Positions 1-10,567 of a stretch of 64,000 bases of DNA are shown here, piece after piece. The position numbers and the translations under genes were made by a program. Below the pieces are notes generated by a model. That model saw nothing but the letters and a program-made list of their open reading frames with translations, did no database searches and was not told the DNA's origin. The first letter of the stretch is position 1, and each line of letters begins with the position of its first letter. The stretch lies in the NCBI GenBank assembly GCA_947381435.1, contig CANCVE010000010.1, forward strand, positions 1 through 64,000, in the 5' to 3' direction. This stretch comes from Chitinophagaceae bacterium. Lineage in GTDB: Bacteria; Bacteroidota; Bacteroidia; Chitinophagales; Chitinophagaceae.

Positions 1-1
1 T

Positions 2-400
2 GCCAGGTGCAGGTATGTATTGGTGAAGAAGGAAAATGAGTGGACTCAAAACCAGACACAGAGGGCTACTATTCTTTTTAAAAGATACCCGGAATTAAAG
101 GCAGCTTATTCACATACTTTGGCATTCAGGAACATTTATGAAGATAAAAACATTGAGTCTGCCAAGGTAAGATTTACAGCATGGTGTAATGATGTTATAG
201 AAAAATAAATCAAGGAATTTTACACAGTGGCAAATACGGTAAAATGCAATATTGACAACATCCTTAATTTTTTTACAAACAGGAGCACAAACGCAAATGC
301 TGAATCTTTCAATTCCAAGTTAAAACTATTCAGTGCTAATCTAAGAGGTGTAACGGATACTAAATTCTTTCTCTTTAGGCTTGCTAAACTTTTTGCTTAG
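2..400 (+). pseudogene. ISAon1/ISL3-type transposase remnant, C-terminal part
   Basis: The frame is open from the left window edge, breaks at a TAA (206-208), and continues in the same frame to a TAG at 398-400. The first part reads like the middle of Bacteroidota ISAon1-family (ISL3-like) transposases (W-x-x-x-Q-x-x-R-A-x-I-L-F motif). The second part carries the family's final segment with N-R-S-T-N-A-N-A-E-S-F-N, F-F-L-F-R-L and a terminal K-L-F-A. The single in-frame stop therefore looks like a nonsense mutation in one transposase gene whose 5' end lies outside the window. CCCC and GGGG separated by 8 nt (near 402-417) follow the stop and may be the right end of the element or a weak hairpin. 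The family assignment is from memory of the motif. Confidence 0.72.
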
Positions 401-959
401 TCCCCACAATATTGGGGTGAGCCAAAAAAGCCGTAATCTTTATGAAGCTTTAATTTTTTCATAACAAGGCTAATTCACACATAAATCCCAAGAAGAATTT
501 TAAAAATTAGTTTTTAGAGTTTCCCTATAGTTATTCTATGCGTTTATAACACCCCCCTTTTCCCCTCCTTATCCCCCATCAATACCTACCGTTTTGCCCC
601 TTTTATCATTTTATGATTAATAGGTTGGCAATAAGCCTTCCTCGAAGCATTAGTTTCAGTCCAAAAAATGAATAATGGGTTTCTGTTGTAGCGTTTAATA
701 TGGCTTAAAACTATGCTAAAATCCCTTATGAATAATTTTATGGGTACTTTATTGTTCACCTTATCCCATTATGGTCTTTCGCTATTTATTGGCGTACATT
801 TATGATCTTTATTATAGGTAATTTTTATTTGAAAAGGTAAAAGAGTTTCTCCATTTGTTTGGGCAATGTATAACATCGGAATAAAATGGTTCTAAAAAGG
901 GAAAAAGTCGTTTTTAGGCAATATAAAATTGTGTATTGAAGGGTCAGATTTTTTAATTC
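401..959. other. Non-coding gap with no recognisable gene
   Basis: About 560 nt of AT-rich sequence between the ISAon1-type remnant and the first 21-nt array. I see no open frame with protein-like composition, no tRNA-like fold and no clear inverted repeat beyond the CCCC/GGGG pair near 402-417. It is probably decayed insertion-sequence DNA. Confidence 0.5.
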
Positions 960-1106
960 TGCTCCTTCAACACACAAATATGCTCCTTCTAGATACAAAT
1001 AAACTCCATCTTAATACAATTATGATCCTTCAATATACAAATATGCTCCTTTGAAATACAAATAAGCTCCTTAGTACAATAAATATGCTCCTTTATTAGA
1101 TAAATC
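960..1106. repeat. 21-nt tandem array A (7 units)
   Basis: Seven head-to-tail units start at 960, 981, 1002, 1023, 1044, 1065 and 1086, all exactly 21 nt. Each begins with a form of TGCTCCTT and most end in ACAAATA; the middle six or so bases vary. Stops occur in all three forward frames, so it is not a peptide repeat. It lies between two transposase remnants and about 1.06 kb before the giant adhesin gene, the only array of its class not close to an intact start codon. Confidence 0.9.
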
Positions 1107-1189
1107 AGAAAAAAAAGGGGAGAAACGAGCCATTAAAACTACGAAAAAAATAGTACTATAAAACGAAATGATGACGATTGAAATCCTCA

Positions 1190-1891
1190 ATCATTATGAG
1201 TGGTTACAAATGTTTTGAATATTACTATACTCAAATAGTAGAAAATGGATGCCTACGAGAATGCTTTGCAGAAGCGCCTAGCTATTGCAGTTTTGTTCAT
1301 TTAAAGGATGCTTCCCATGATGGTTCTTTTTCTTCAATGTTGTAGATTGGGAATCTTTTCGGGTTGTATTATAAAGATTCAACTACCATTTAAGTTAGTA
1401 AAAACGACGTATACATAGCCATAAAGTTTTTAAAGATAAAGCAGAAAGAGGCAAGAGTTCAACGGGTAGGTTCTTCAGATTCAACCTGTTTTTAGTAGTG
1501 AATGCCTTTGGAAAAATTGTGAAAGTCATGATTGTAAAGAGTAATGTTGCTGATAACAATATGGACACAATGCTGAAACTATTTGAAAAGCTGAATGGAC
1601 TAGCCTTTGGTGACAAAGGATTTATCAATCAAAAGACAATTGAAGAACTGTTTAAAAATGGGCTTCAAGTAGTAACTGACATTAAAAATAACATAAAGAA
1701 CAAGGTTATGCCGCTTAATCACAAATTATTGCTCAAGAAAAGGGGGGATGATAGAATCTGTCAATGACATTTTAAAAACAGTCTGTGATATAGAGCACAC
1801 AAGGCACCCAGTTAATGCAGTCTTGAATGTGATTGCAGGACTATCTACTTACACTTTTCAAGATAAACTACCTTCTATTTTTACTAAATAA
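1190..1891 (+). pseudogene. IS982-family transposase, decayed
   Basis: Three pieces in different frames match the order of an IS982-type DDE transposase. The first (about 1196-1345) has S-G-Y-K-C-F-E-Y-Y-Y near its start. A short stretch near 1368-1390 holds Y-Y-K-D-S-T. The third (about 1412-1745) contains H-K-V-F-K-D-K-A-E-R-G-K-S-S-T-G and F-G-D-K-G-F-I. The frame breaks again in a run of six G at 1742-1747: removing one G joins it to I-E-S-V-N-D-I ... I-E-H-T-R-H-P and a stop at 1889-1891. About 100 residues between the first two pieces are missing. The gene carries a large internal deletion and several frameshifts, so it is surely inactive. No terminal inverted repeats were recognised. 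Confidence 0.82.
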
Positions 1892-2170
1892 CATCCAAAA
1901 CTCACGTTAATATAGTCTTAGTATATTTTTATCACCGTTTGATTGTCTATTTCCGAAACAATTGCTAGATTTCGAAAACACGTTTATGACTCATATCTCC
2001 AATTCAGAATCATTCCGTAACATTAAATACAGAATACAAGTTATAACATTGTTTATTGTATTGCCATTGTTGAAAATTTTAAATAAAATGTTACATAATT
2101 AAGGGTAACGGCACAATTGACTGTCATCGAAAAATACGCAACAACATTTAAAGAACTTAAAAATGCAAGT

Positions 2171-5100
2171 ATGAAAAAGAGTCTTACTCTAACGGTAAAG
2201 GGCATTATATGCCCTAAATTAAATTTTAGCTATCACAATTCAAGACTAGCTGAAAAAACTAAACTTAAGAACCCCCTAAGCAAATGCCTATTTGTGTTAT
2301 TAGTTTTTTCTTTATTCAATGCCAATCTAATGGCGCAAACAACTACGGTGTCTGCCACTTGGTTGGGAAGTTCACAAACTTCAACTTCACCAACTTTGGT
2401 TGGTAGTTCTACCTTGAACTCCACCACCACTGCTGCGCCAACTATTACTGGTATGTACAATCAGGCTTATGTTAGTGGGGCAGCATTAAAAATGCAAAGA
2501 CAAAATGCCACTAACTGGTGGATTGGTGATGGATCAACTGCTACCGTGAATTCAACTTTTACTGGTATTGCAGCTGCCCCAGCTTCTAACACAACTACTA
2601 CTGCCACTACAAGTATTGATTTTAAGATTGCCCCTGCAACTGGATTCAACCTTACAGTAACAGGCTTATCTATGAGTATCAAGTCTAATAATAGTTCGTC
2701 GGTATCAATGACGTATTGTTTAGGATATTCTACTGATGGAACCAATTTTACAAAAATTTCCACTGCCGCTTCCACAACTTCTACAGGTGCAACAGTATCT
2801 AACACAAACGATATTACTATTAGCACAGCTAATGCTACCCTTACAACATCTGTAGCTTCTCAAACTATTTCAGTACCTGCTGGTTCTACTTTAACCTTCA
2901 GAGCCATAATGTGGAGAAAAACATCAAGTGCTTCCACTTCTACAAGTATGGATATAAGTAACGTGGTTATCAATGGAACCACTAGTTATCTAACGCCTAC
3001 TGCACAACCAACCTCAGCTGCTTTCACCAATGTGGGTTCTGTAGGGTTAACAGCAAACTGGACAAATGGAACAGGTACAGGCACTAACTCTTTAGCAGTG
3101 GTTTATCCACATAATGCTACCCCTACCACCCCAAGTGGAACTTACACAGCTAATACTGTTTATGGAAGTGGATCTGCTATTGGCACTGGTTTAAATACTG
3201 GTTATGTGGTTTACAACGGCACAAGCAATACAGTATCTGTTACTGGGCTTACCGCAAATACTTCTTATGATGTATATGTTTATTCTTTTAATGGAACAAG
3301 TACTTATTACACGACAAGTCCATTAGTTATGAATCAGTCCACCACTGTTGCATCTATTAATGACCCTTCTGCTTTCACGGCAAGTGCGGCATCTACAAGT
3401 AGTATCTCTTTAAGTTCCACTGCCAACGCTACCCCAGATAATGTAATGATAGCGGTGAATACAACCAATGTTTTCGGCACTCCTACGGGTACATATTCTG
3501 TAAGCAACTCAATATCGGGGGGTGGCACAGTAGTATATAATGGCACAGCTGGTTCTGCAACTTTTTCTACTTCTACTACTCCTAATACCATTTATTACTT
3601 TAAAGCTTGGTCAGTTTCTGGTTCTACTTATTCTTCTGGTATTTTGGCAAATGCTACAACACTTCCCAATGCACCAACCATTACAGCAGTAAGCACTTTT
3701 GCTTCTACCTCTCTTTCTGCAAACTGGACAGCACCAACATCGCAAGGCTCAGAAGCATTTACTTACACAGTAGAAGCTTCAACAGATAACACGTTTGCCA
3801 CAGGTGTAGTATCAAATACATCAATAGCTTCTAGCAATTTAACTTCGTCTGTTACTTCGCTTACCCCACAAACGCTATATTATTTCAGGGTTAAAGCTGT
3901 TAATGCAGGTGGTTCCAGTGCTTACAGTAGCACTGTTAGTGCCTATACAACTTCTAGCGCACCAACAAGCAGAGGAGCTAATTTTTATGTAATTGAAAAG
4001 ACTACCACCTCTTTTGCATTGGAGTTTGGTAATGCATCAAACTTTCCTGCAACCAATGCAGTTAAGTCTGGCTACTTAGTTTTATATTCAACAGGTACTC
4101 CAGCAGTTATCGCCTCTCCAAATGGATTAGCCCCTGCATCTGTAATTTCTAATGGAACTCAAATTGCAGTTACTGAAGCTACTTTGCCAGCAGTTCCTAC
4201 TGCTACAGGTGTAACTGTTAATAGTTTAACAGCGGGTTCAACTTATAACGTAATTATTGTTCCTTACACTTGGGATGGAGTTAATACTGCAACTTATAAT
4301 TACTTAGCTACTTCACCTCTATCAGCTTCAGTAACACTTAAATCGGCTGTAGCAATATGGGATATGAATGCTACTAATCAAGGTACGCCACTAACCATTG
4401 GCAATGTAAATGCAACTGCACCAGCGTTTACCACTTATGGTTATCGCGCTTATTCTGATGCTAACTTCTTGCAAACTAGTTATGGTTCATCTGCAGGTAG
4501 CTGGAATGCAGATGGTTCAAGTACAACTACAAATGCAACATTTACTGGCGTATCTGGTACTGTAACAGATACTAGGTATATTGACTTTACAATTTCACCT
4601 CAAAGTGGTAGTACACTCAGTGTAACCAATATTGTGGTGCCAATTAAATCGAATAATTCTAGTTCGGCATCTCATGTTTATAGTTTAGCGTATTCAACTG
4701 ATGGCACAAACTTTACTAAGTTCTCCAACACAACTTTGAGTACCATTACTGCAACTGGTTCTACTATTTCGGGTTCAGATGTTAAAATCAGCACGGCTAA
4801 TTCTGTCATCACTACTTCCTATAATAGTACCCCCATTACTGTTTCTGCTGGAAAAACATTAACGCTACGTGCTATTCTTTGGAGAGGAACTACTAGTTCT
4901 TCTAGTAATACTACAATGGATTTTCAACCAATGTATATTTCAGGTAGTACTTCTGTTGTAGCACCAACTGCACAGGTTACAGGTTTAAGCTCCAATGGAA
5001 TTGCAGATCAATCATTTGGTTTGAGCTGGACAAAAGCCAGTGATGCAAGTAACACTTTGGTAGTAGTATATCCTACAGGTGCTTCGCCTGTTGCCCCAAG

Positions 5101-8100
5101 CAATATATCTTATACTGCTACAGGCACCTACAGTACAGGAAGTACATTAGGAACAGGTAAAGTATTATACAATGGTTCAGCATCTTCTTGTTCTGTTTCT
5201 GGTGTATCTGCTACAACAACCTACGATGTGTATGTTTACGAGTTTAACACAGACGGTTCAAGCTATCAATACTATACCACTTCGCCTGCAACTGTAAATG
5301 TAACTACTACAGCAGCAGCAAGCCCTCAGCCAACAAATTATCCGACAGCGTTTGCTGCTGGTACAAAAACAAGTACTAGTATAACATTAAATTGGACGGA
5401 TGCCATAGGAGCACAATTGCCTGAGAATTATCTAGTGGTTTTAAGTACCTCTGCAATCACAGATCCTACTGATGGAGTGGCTTTGTCTGACGGTACTGTT
5501 TCTGGTGTGATCTATAAAAATGTTGCTTATGGTGCACAAACAACCACCATTACTGGTTTGTCTGCACAAACAAATTATAACATAGCTATCTATCCATACA
5601 CAAATGCAGGAACAGCTATCGATTATAAAACGGATGGCACCAATCCTGCTTTCACAGCATACACTTACACTACAGCCCCAACGGCACAGCCTTATACTTT
5701 TGATGTGGTGCCTGCAAGTTCATCAAGCATTAACCTAAATTGGGTTGGCACTACTGGTGCAGGTGGTTATTTATTGGTGAGAAGTACTTCTTCAAATCCA
5801 ATAGTTTCTGGCTATACAAACGGTATTGCACCGAGTTCTCAGACATTGGGTAGTGGAGTTTCTCTTGTTACTGACATCACCAGTGGGTCTACTACTTCTT
5901 ACCCAAACACAGCGTTAACGCTTAGTACTAAATACTACTATACTTTAGTTCCATACACATGGGATGGTAGTCATGCGGCAACATACAATTATTTAGTAGC
6001 GAGTGCTCTAAGTGGAAGTGCCACCGTGGTAAATGCTATTTCTACTTATTCATTTACTTCTACTGGAACACCTACTAACACAACAGGCATAGTTGCTACC
6101 ACACCTACATTTACAGGCTACACTTCACCATCATATAGTAATGGTTTAATAGTTAGCCCTGATGGTGCTGGCAACTGGACTTCGGATGGGGCTAGTTCTA
6201 CTACGAGTACTGCTTATACTGGTGTTGCCAATACCCCAAGTAGTGCTGCAACAACCGTAACAACTAGACATATTGACTTTACTGTTGCACCTGCTGCTGG
6301 GTACAATCTTTCAATCAGTCAGATTACTATCCCAATCAAATCTTCTAGTGCATTTAACTCTATCAACTATTCTTTGGCTTATTCCACAGATAATACTACT
6401 TGGACAAGAGTGTCAAGCAGTGCTTTGAGTACTATTTCATCCGCAGGTAGTTTGATAACAAACACCTATGATATTCAGGTAAATACACCAGGTTCAACAG
6501 TTACTACCACATTTGTTCCATCATCACCAATATCTATTGCAAACGCAAACACACTTTATGTAAGAGTAATCATTTGGAGTAAGGCAACCGTAACAAGAGC
6601 AAGCACTACAGCAGTATTAGGAACAGTGGTATTTGCTGGTACTGCAACAGCATTACCAACTCCTGCTATCACTAGCTCACTTACGGATAATGCAAGCGTT
6701 GGCATTGCCGATTCTTATACTATTACTGCTAGCAATGGACCTATTGTATCTTATTCAGCTTCAGGATATCCGTCATTTATGACTTTTGATTCAAACACTG
6801 GTATTTTCACAGTTAGTGCTAGTAGTACTCAGGGAACTTATCCTATTAACATAGCGGCAAATAATGGTTCTTCTACAGGAACTGCAACATTAGTATATAC
6901 TGTTAATTCATCAACTACGCCAGCGATAACTAGTTTATTAACTTCTTCTGCTATAGTAGGACAGCCATATAGTTATCAAATTGCAGCTACTAATTCCCCT
7001 ACAAGTTATTCTGCTTCTGGTTTACCTTCTGGATTGTCAATAAATACATCAAATGGTATGATAAGCGGTACTCCATTAACCTCTGGGGCGACAAATGTTA
7101 CCATTACAGCCACAAATTCAACAGCAAGTGCCAGCAAAACATTGGTAATAACAACTACTGCTGCTACCTATTATTATTATGGTGGAACAGGGGCGTTGGA
7201 TAACTATTCTAATTGGTATGCTAGTAATGGCTCATCTTCAGCATCCGCTGTTGCAGCGTCTTCTTCAAGTGTATTTACACAAAGTAGCACTACGTTTGAG
7301 ATAAGAAGTAATGCTTCAACTTCTTCTAATTCTGGTACTTGGACAGTGAGCGGAAGTGGATCAAAGGTGATAGTAGGTAATAGTTCTATTACTGGTAAAA
7401 CACTAACTATTGCAAGCGGCAAATCAATTGTTGCTACAATTGATGTAGCAGCATCAGCTTCTGGAACAAACACTTTATTGTTACAAGATGCCACCTTACC
7501 AACCTTTGGAACAATCAATTCTGGTAGCACTATAGAGTATGGTGCAAGTGTGGCACAAACAATAACAAACATCACCTATGGCAACCTCACCATCAGTAAT
7601 ACGTCTGCAACTGGTGCCACAACAGCAAATGCAACAAGTTCTTCTATTCCTGTTGCAACTGTTTCTGGAACATTAACTGTAAGTAGTGGTGGAACATTAA
7701 CTTTTACTAGCAATGCAACTTACACTACTAAGATAACTGTAGCTTCCTCTATCATTATTAATGGTTCTGTTAACTTCCCTGGTGCAAATACCATATATTT
7801 TGATGGGGCAGCTAATTTGTTTGTAAATAGCGGTGCTACATTATACATTGGCTCATCAAATGGAATTGGAGCAACATCCAATGGATGTATTCGCACCACA
7901 GGAGCTACTAGATACTATGACCCTAACAATGTAAGTTATGTTTTCCAAAATACAAGTGCAACAAGTGTTTCTACTGGCGTAGGATTCCCATCTACTGCTG
8001 CCAATGTTACGGTAAATGTTACTGCTGCTAGTGCAGTTTTAACACTTTCACAAGCCTTAGATATAACAGGCAAACTAACTGTAAATGCAGGAACTTTAGC

Positions 8101-10105
8101 AACTGGCAATGTTCTTACACTTAAATCTACTTCAATTTCAAACACTGCAATAGTTGCTAATGTATGCCCTTCATGCGCCATAACTGGAAAAACAATTGTT
8201 GAACGCTATATTCCTGCTGGTTACCGTGCTTACCGTGACATTGCACCTGAGGTATATAATTCATCTTCTTCTTCAACTAGAAGTATGTACAAAAACTGGC
8301 AAGAAAATGGTTCATTTACCAATGGTACAGGTATATTCATAACCGGTCCAAGTGCAACAGATGCGGTAGCTTCTCATTATACCTCTGGTCAACTAGCTCC
8401 TGATGCAAATGGTTTGGATTATAGCATAAATGGAGTTACATCGGCTTACTCTTATACCAATGGGTCTGGGTATAATGCTGGTTTTAATTCCATTACAAAC
8501 ACTACAACTACAAATCTTGATGCCTTTAGTGGATACAGGGTATTGGTACGTGGGGATAGAAGCTTCAATTTAGCAACAACTCCAATAGTAAATTATTATG
8601 GTATCGGTTTACGTATGGTGAATGCAACAAGGCTTCGTACTACTGGAAACTTGGTTTATGGAACAATTACTTACAATGCAAGTGGAGTTACAGGAGCTGC
8701 TAATGGAGGTGCTGTCAGCTCTACAAATGGATTAACTTCCTCTACAACCAATGGTTTCAGCATGGTAGCAAATCCTTACGTATGTCCTGTTTATTGGGGT
8801 TCATCATCAAATGATCAGGCAACAAGTGTATTCGGATTATCAACCAATATAAATGGTAGTTATTGGTATTTTGACCCAACAGCAGGTTCTACAGGAAAGT
8901 ATGTAGCTTTCAATGCGCTTACTGGTGGTGCCGTTGTATTAGGGTCTACTTATCCTGGTTCATATAATGGTAGCACAACTGGTACAGGTTACATCCAACC
9001 GGGTCAAGCATTCTTTGTACAAAACAGTTCGAGTAGCCCTAGTGTGGTATTTACAGAAGCTTGTAAAGCAACATCACCAACTACACGCTTGACTTCAATC
9101 TTTGGAGCGAATAAACCATTAAGTAAAATTTATCTAGGTCTGAAGAAAGAGGATAGTACAAACGTTTATGTACGTAAGGATGGTGCTGCTATTGCCTTTG
9201 CTGCTGGCTTCACAAATACTACTTATGGACCTCAAGATGCCTTGAAATTTGGTGCTGGAAATGATAACTTATCTATTACTGATAAGGGTAAAAACCTAAG
9301 TATTGATGGTAGATTACCTGCAACCGCAACTGATGTATTGCCAATTGCCTTGAACAAGATGACCGGCAAGAACTATCAATTGGTGATTGATGCAACTACT
9401 TATGATGCAACTGGTTACATTCCTGTATTGAAAGATAACTACAGAGGAACTGTAAAAGAACTTGCTTTAGATGTAAATACTATTAGCTTTACAGTTGATA
9501 CTTCTATCGCAGCTTCTTATGCAAACAGGTTTAGTCTTGGCTTTAAAGTAACAACATTAGCTGTAAATAGCATCGTAGCAAGTGCGACCTTAAACAATAA
9601 GATTGCAACTATCAGTTGGAATACAGTAGGAGAAAAGGGTGTTTCAAGGTTTGAAGTAGAGAAATCTGCTGATGCTAAGAACTTCACTAAGATTGGTCAA
9701 GCAAGTGCTAAGAATACATCAACTGCTAAATACACAACAACAGATAATAGTGTAACAACAACTACTTACTATCGTATTAAAGCAATTAGTGAAGTGGGTA
9801 CAGTAAGCTATAGTAACGTTGCACAGTTAACAGTTAACAGTAAACAGTTTACAGTTTATCCTAATCCATTGGTTGGTAAAACGCTGAATGTAACATTTGG
9901 TACTATTGCTGCTGGTAAATACACAGTGACTATCAATAATGTACTTGGACAAAGAGTACAAGAAGTTGCAATCAGTCATGCTGGTGGAAATGGTAGCCAT
10001 GCGATAACTGTAAACAGTACGTTGGCAAAAGGTACTTATAGTGTAACTATCAGAGAATCTTCAAGTGGAACAATAGTTAATCAATCAAATTTATCTGTTA
10101 ACTAG
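2171..10105 (+). CDS. Giant T9SS-exported multidomain surface protein
   Basis: About 2644 aa. The only in-frame ATG before the hydrophobic core is at 2171. It gives an unusually long signal region (about 35 residues before the core L-F-V-L-L-V-F-S-L-F), with likely cleavage after the A-Q near residue 55. A TTG at 2117 is the alternative. The body is rich in Thr, Ser, Ala, Asn and Gly. A unit of about 160 residues occurs three times (near residues 110-273, 770-927 and 1326-1490) with the signature I-K-S-x-N/S-x-S ... Y-S-T-D-x-T. Fibronectin-III-like segments lie between the copies. Putative-Ig (He_PIG-like) repeats follow near 1500-1666, then a beta-rich region. The end carries a fibronectin-like K-F-E-V-E-K-S segment and a type A T9SS domain beginning V-Y-P-N-P. 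Likely role: adhesion or a cell-surface scaffold; no catalytic motif was seen. Confidence 0.9.
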   Translation: MKKSLTLTVKGIICPKLNFSYHNSRLAEKTKLKNPLSKCLFVLLVFSLFNANLMAQTTTVSATWLGSSQTSTSPTLVGSSTLNSTTTAAPTITGMYNQAYVSGAALKMQRQNATNWWIGDGSTATVNSTFTGIAAAPASNTTTTATTSIDFKIAPATGFNLTVTGLSMSIKSNNSSSVSMTYCLGYSTDGTNFTKISTAASTTSTGATVSNTNDITISTANATLTTSVASQTISVPAGSTLTFRAIMWRKTSSASTSTSMDISNVVINGTTSYLTPTAQPTSAAFTNVGSVGLTANWTNGTGTGTNSLAVVYPHNATPTTPSGTYTANTVYGSGSAIGTGLNTGYVVYNGTSNTVSVTGLTANTSYDVYVYSFNGTSTYYTTSPLVMNQSTTVASINDPSAFTASAASTSSISLSSTANATPDNVMIAVNTTNVFGTPTGTYSVSNSISGGGTVVYNGTAGSATFSTSTTPNTIYYFKAWSVSGSTYSSGILANATTLPNAPTITAVSTFASTSLSANWTAPTSQGSEAFTYTVEASTDNTFATGVVSNTSIASSNLTSSVTSLTPQTLYYFRVKAVNAGGSSAYSSTVSAYTTSSAPTSRGANFYVIEKTTTSFALEFGNASNFPATNAVKSGYLVLYSTGTPAVIASPNGLAPASVISNGTQIAVTEATLPAVPTATGVTVNSLTAGSTYNVIIVPYTWDGVNTATYNYLATSPLSASVTLKSAVAIWDMNATNQGTPLTIGNVNATAPAFTTYGYRAYSDANFLQTSYGSSAGSWNADGSSTTTNATFTGVSGTVTDTRYIDFTISPQSGSTLSVTNIVVPIKSNNSSSASHVYSLAYSTDGTNFTKFSNTTLSTITATGSTISGSDVKISTANSVITTSYNSTPITVSAGKTLTLRAILWRGTTSSSSNTTMDFQPMYISGSTSVVAPTAQVTGLSSNGIADQSFGLSWTKASDASNTLVVVYPTGASPVAPSNISYTATGTYSTGSTLGTGKVLYNGSASSCSVSGVSATTTYDVYVYEFNTDGSSYQYYTTSPATVNVTTTAAASPQPTNYPTAFAAGTKTSTSITLNWTDAIGAQLPENYLVVLSTSAITDPTDGVALSDGTVSGVIYKNVAYGAQTTTITGLSAQTNYNIAIYPYTNAGTAIDYKTDGTNPAFTAYTYTTAPTAQPYTFDVVPASSSSINLNWVGTTGAGGYLLVRSTSSNPIVSGYTNGIAPSSQTLGSGVSLVTDITSGSTTSYPNTALTLSTKYYYTLVPYTWDGSHAATYNYLVASALSGSATVVNAISTYSFTSTGTPTNTTGIVATTPTFTGYTSPSYSNGLIVSPDGAGNWTSDGASSTTSTAYTGVANTPSSAATTVTTRHIDFTVAPAAGYNLSISQITIPIKSSSAFNSINYSLAYSTDNTTWTRVSSSALSTISSAGSLITNTYDIQVNTPGSTVTTTFVPSSPISIANANTLYVRVIIWSKATVTRASTTAVLGTVVFAGTATALPTPAITSSLTDNASVGIADSYTITASNGPIVSYSASGYPSFMTFDSNTGIFTVSASSTQGTYPINIAANNGSSTGTATLVYTVNSSTTPAITSLLTSSAIVGQPYSYQIAATNSPTSYSASGLPSGLSINTSNGMISGTPLTSGATNVTITATNSTASASKTLVITTTAATYYYYGGTGALDNYSNWYASNGSSSASAVAASSSSVFTQSSTTFEIRSNASTSSNSGTWTVSGSGSKVIVGNSSITGKTLTIASGKSIVATIDVAASASGTNTLLLQDATLPTFGTINSGSTIEYGASVAQTITNITYGNLTISNTSATGATTANATSSSIPVATVSGTLTVSSGGTLTFTSNATYTTKITVASSIIINGSVNFPGANTIYFDGAANLFVNSGATLYIGSSNGIGATSNGCIRTTGATRYYDPNNVSYVFQNTSATSVSTGVGFPSTAANVTVNVTAASAVLTLSQALDITGKLTVNAGTLATGNVLTLKSTSISNTAIVANVCPSCAITGKTIVERYIPAGYRAYRDIAPEVYNSSSSSTRSMYKNWQENGSFTNGTGIFITGPSATDAVASHYTSGQLAPDANGLDYSINGVTSAYSYTNGSGYNAGFNSITNTTTTNLDAFSGYRVLVRGDRSFNLATTPIVNYYGIGLRMVNATRLRTTGNLVYGTITYNASGVTGAANGGAVSSTNGLTSSTTNGFSMVANPYVCPVYWGSSSNDQATSVFGLSTNINGSYWYFDPTAGSTGKYVAFNALTGGAVVLGSTYPGSYNGSTTGTGYIQPGQAFFVQNSSSSPSVVFTEACKATSPTTRLTSIFGANKPLSKIYLGLKKEDSTNVYVRKDGAAIAFAAGFTNTTYGPQDALKFGAGNDNLSITDKGKNLSIDGRLPATATDVLPIALNKMTGKNYQLVIDATTYDATGYIPVLKDNYRGTVKELALDVNTISFTVDTSIAASYANRFSLGFKVTTLAVNSIVASATLNNKIATISWNTVGEKGVSRFEVEKSADAKNFTKIGQASAKNTSTAKYTTTDNSVTTTTYYRIKAISEVGTVSYSNVAQLTVNSKQFTVYPNPLVGKTLNVTFGTIAAGKYTVTINNVLGQRVQEVAISHAGGNGSHAITVNSTLAKGTYSVTIRESSSGTIVNQSNLSVN

Positions 10106-10110
10106 TTTTA

Positions 10111-10166
10111 AGTTATTAGTGGTTAGTTGTTAGTACTAACCACTAATAACTAATCACTTACAACTA
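10111..10166. repeat. Heptamer-word palindrome H1 (TTAGTGG vocabulary)
   Basis: Five nt after the adhesin stop. A perfect 17-bp inverted repeat, arm AGTTATTAGTGGTTAGT at 10111-10127 and its complement at 10135-10151, with a 7-nt loop. Both arms are strings of 7-nt words (GTTATTA, GTGGTTA, GTTGTTA) and inverted words continue to 10166. It may act as an mRNA 3' end or terminator, though no clean T-run follows. Confidence 0.85.
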
Positions 10167-10173
10167 AAAGAAT

Positions 10174-10428
10174 ATGCAAACGATTATAAAAAGTGTGAAA
10201 TTGATAGGGTTAGCCCTTGTTATTGGATTATGCTTTACGAGTACTAATGTAAATGCCCAAAGTCCTGCGGATGATCCAGGTATTGGTGGTCCGGGTTCTC
10301 CCGGAAATGGTCCTTCCGGTGATGGAAGTCCTGTAGTTCCTTTTGATGGTGGTATGAGTTTGATGTTGGCTGCAAGTGGAATATTATTCACTTGTAAAAA
10401 GATAAAAGGTATTAGTACCGCAATTTAA
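10174..10428 (+). CDS. Small exported protein with a C-terminal PxDGG sorting-like signal
   Basis: 84 aa. A signal peptide covers residues 1-29 (hydrophobic L-I-G-L-A-L-V-I-G-L, A-Q cleavage site). A short Gly/Pro/Asp-rich linker follows. The C terminus has P-F-D-G-G-M-S-L-M-L-A-A-S-G-I then basic residues K-K-I-K. This matches the short Bacteroidota pattern P-x-D-G-G-L-S-L-L-L-A-A-G followed by K-K, which I recall being called PID-CTERM and treated as a putative sorting signal. It lies 68 nt after the adhesin, separated by a palindrome and followed by a terminator, so the two may share a transcript. Function unknown. I am confident in the tripartite layout, less in the sorting-domain name. 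Confidence 0.75.
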   Translation: MQTIIKSVKLIGLALVIGLCFTSTNVNAQSPADDPGIGGPGSPGNGPSGDGSPVVPFDGGMSLMLAASGILFTCKKIKGISTAI

Positions 10429-10452
10429 TAGAGAATAAAGTTTGGTAAACAA

Positions 10453-10497
10453 AAAGACGATGGTTAGCTTATCAATAGCCGACCATCGTCTTTCTAT
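10453..10497 (+). terminator. Rho-independent-type terminator after the small exported protein
   Basis: Stem AAAGACGATGGT at 10453-10464 pairs perfectly with 10482-10493 across a 17-nt loop, followed by a T-rich tail (TTTCTATTT). It starts 24 nt after the stop at 10428. Confidence 0.8.
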
Positions 10498-10567
10498 TTG
10501 TGTAACCAGTTTGTCCATATTTAAGAGTCATGTAGGTAATACAATTCCCGTTATTTACAAAAGTGCT

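Noticed and set aside
1498-1767. An intact 89-aa gene
   Set aside because: It is one reading frame of the broken IS982 transposase.
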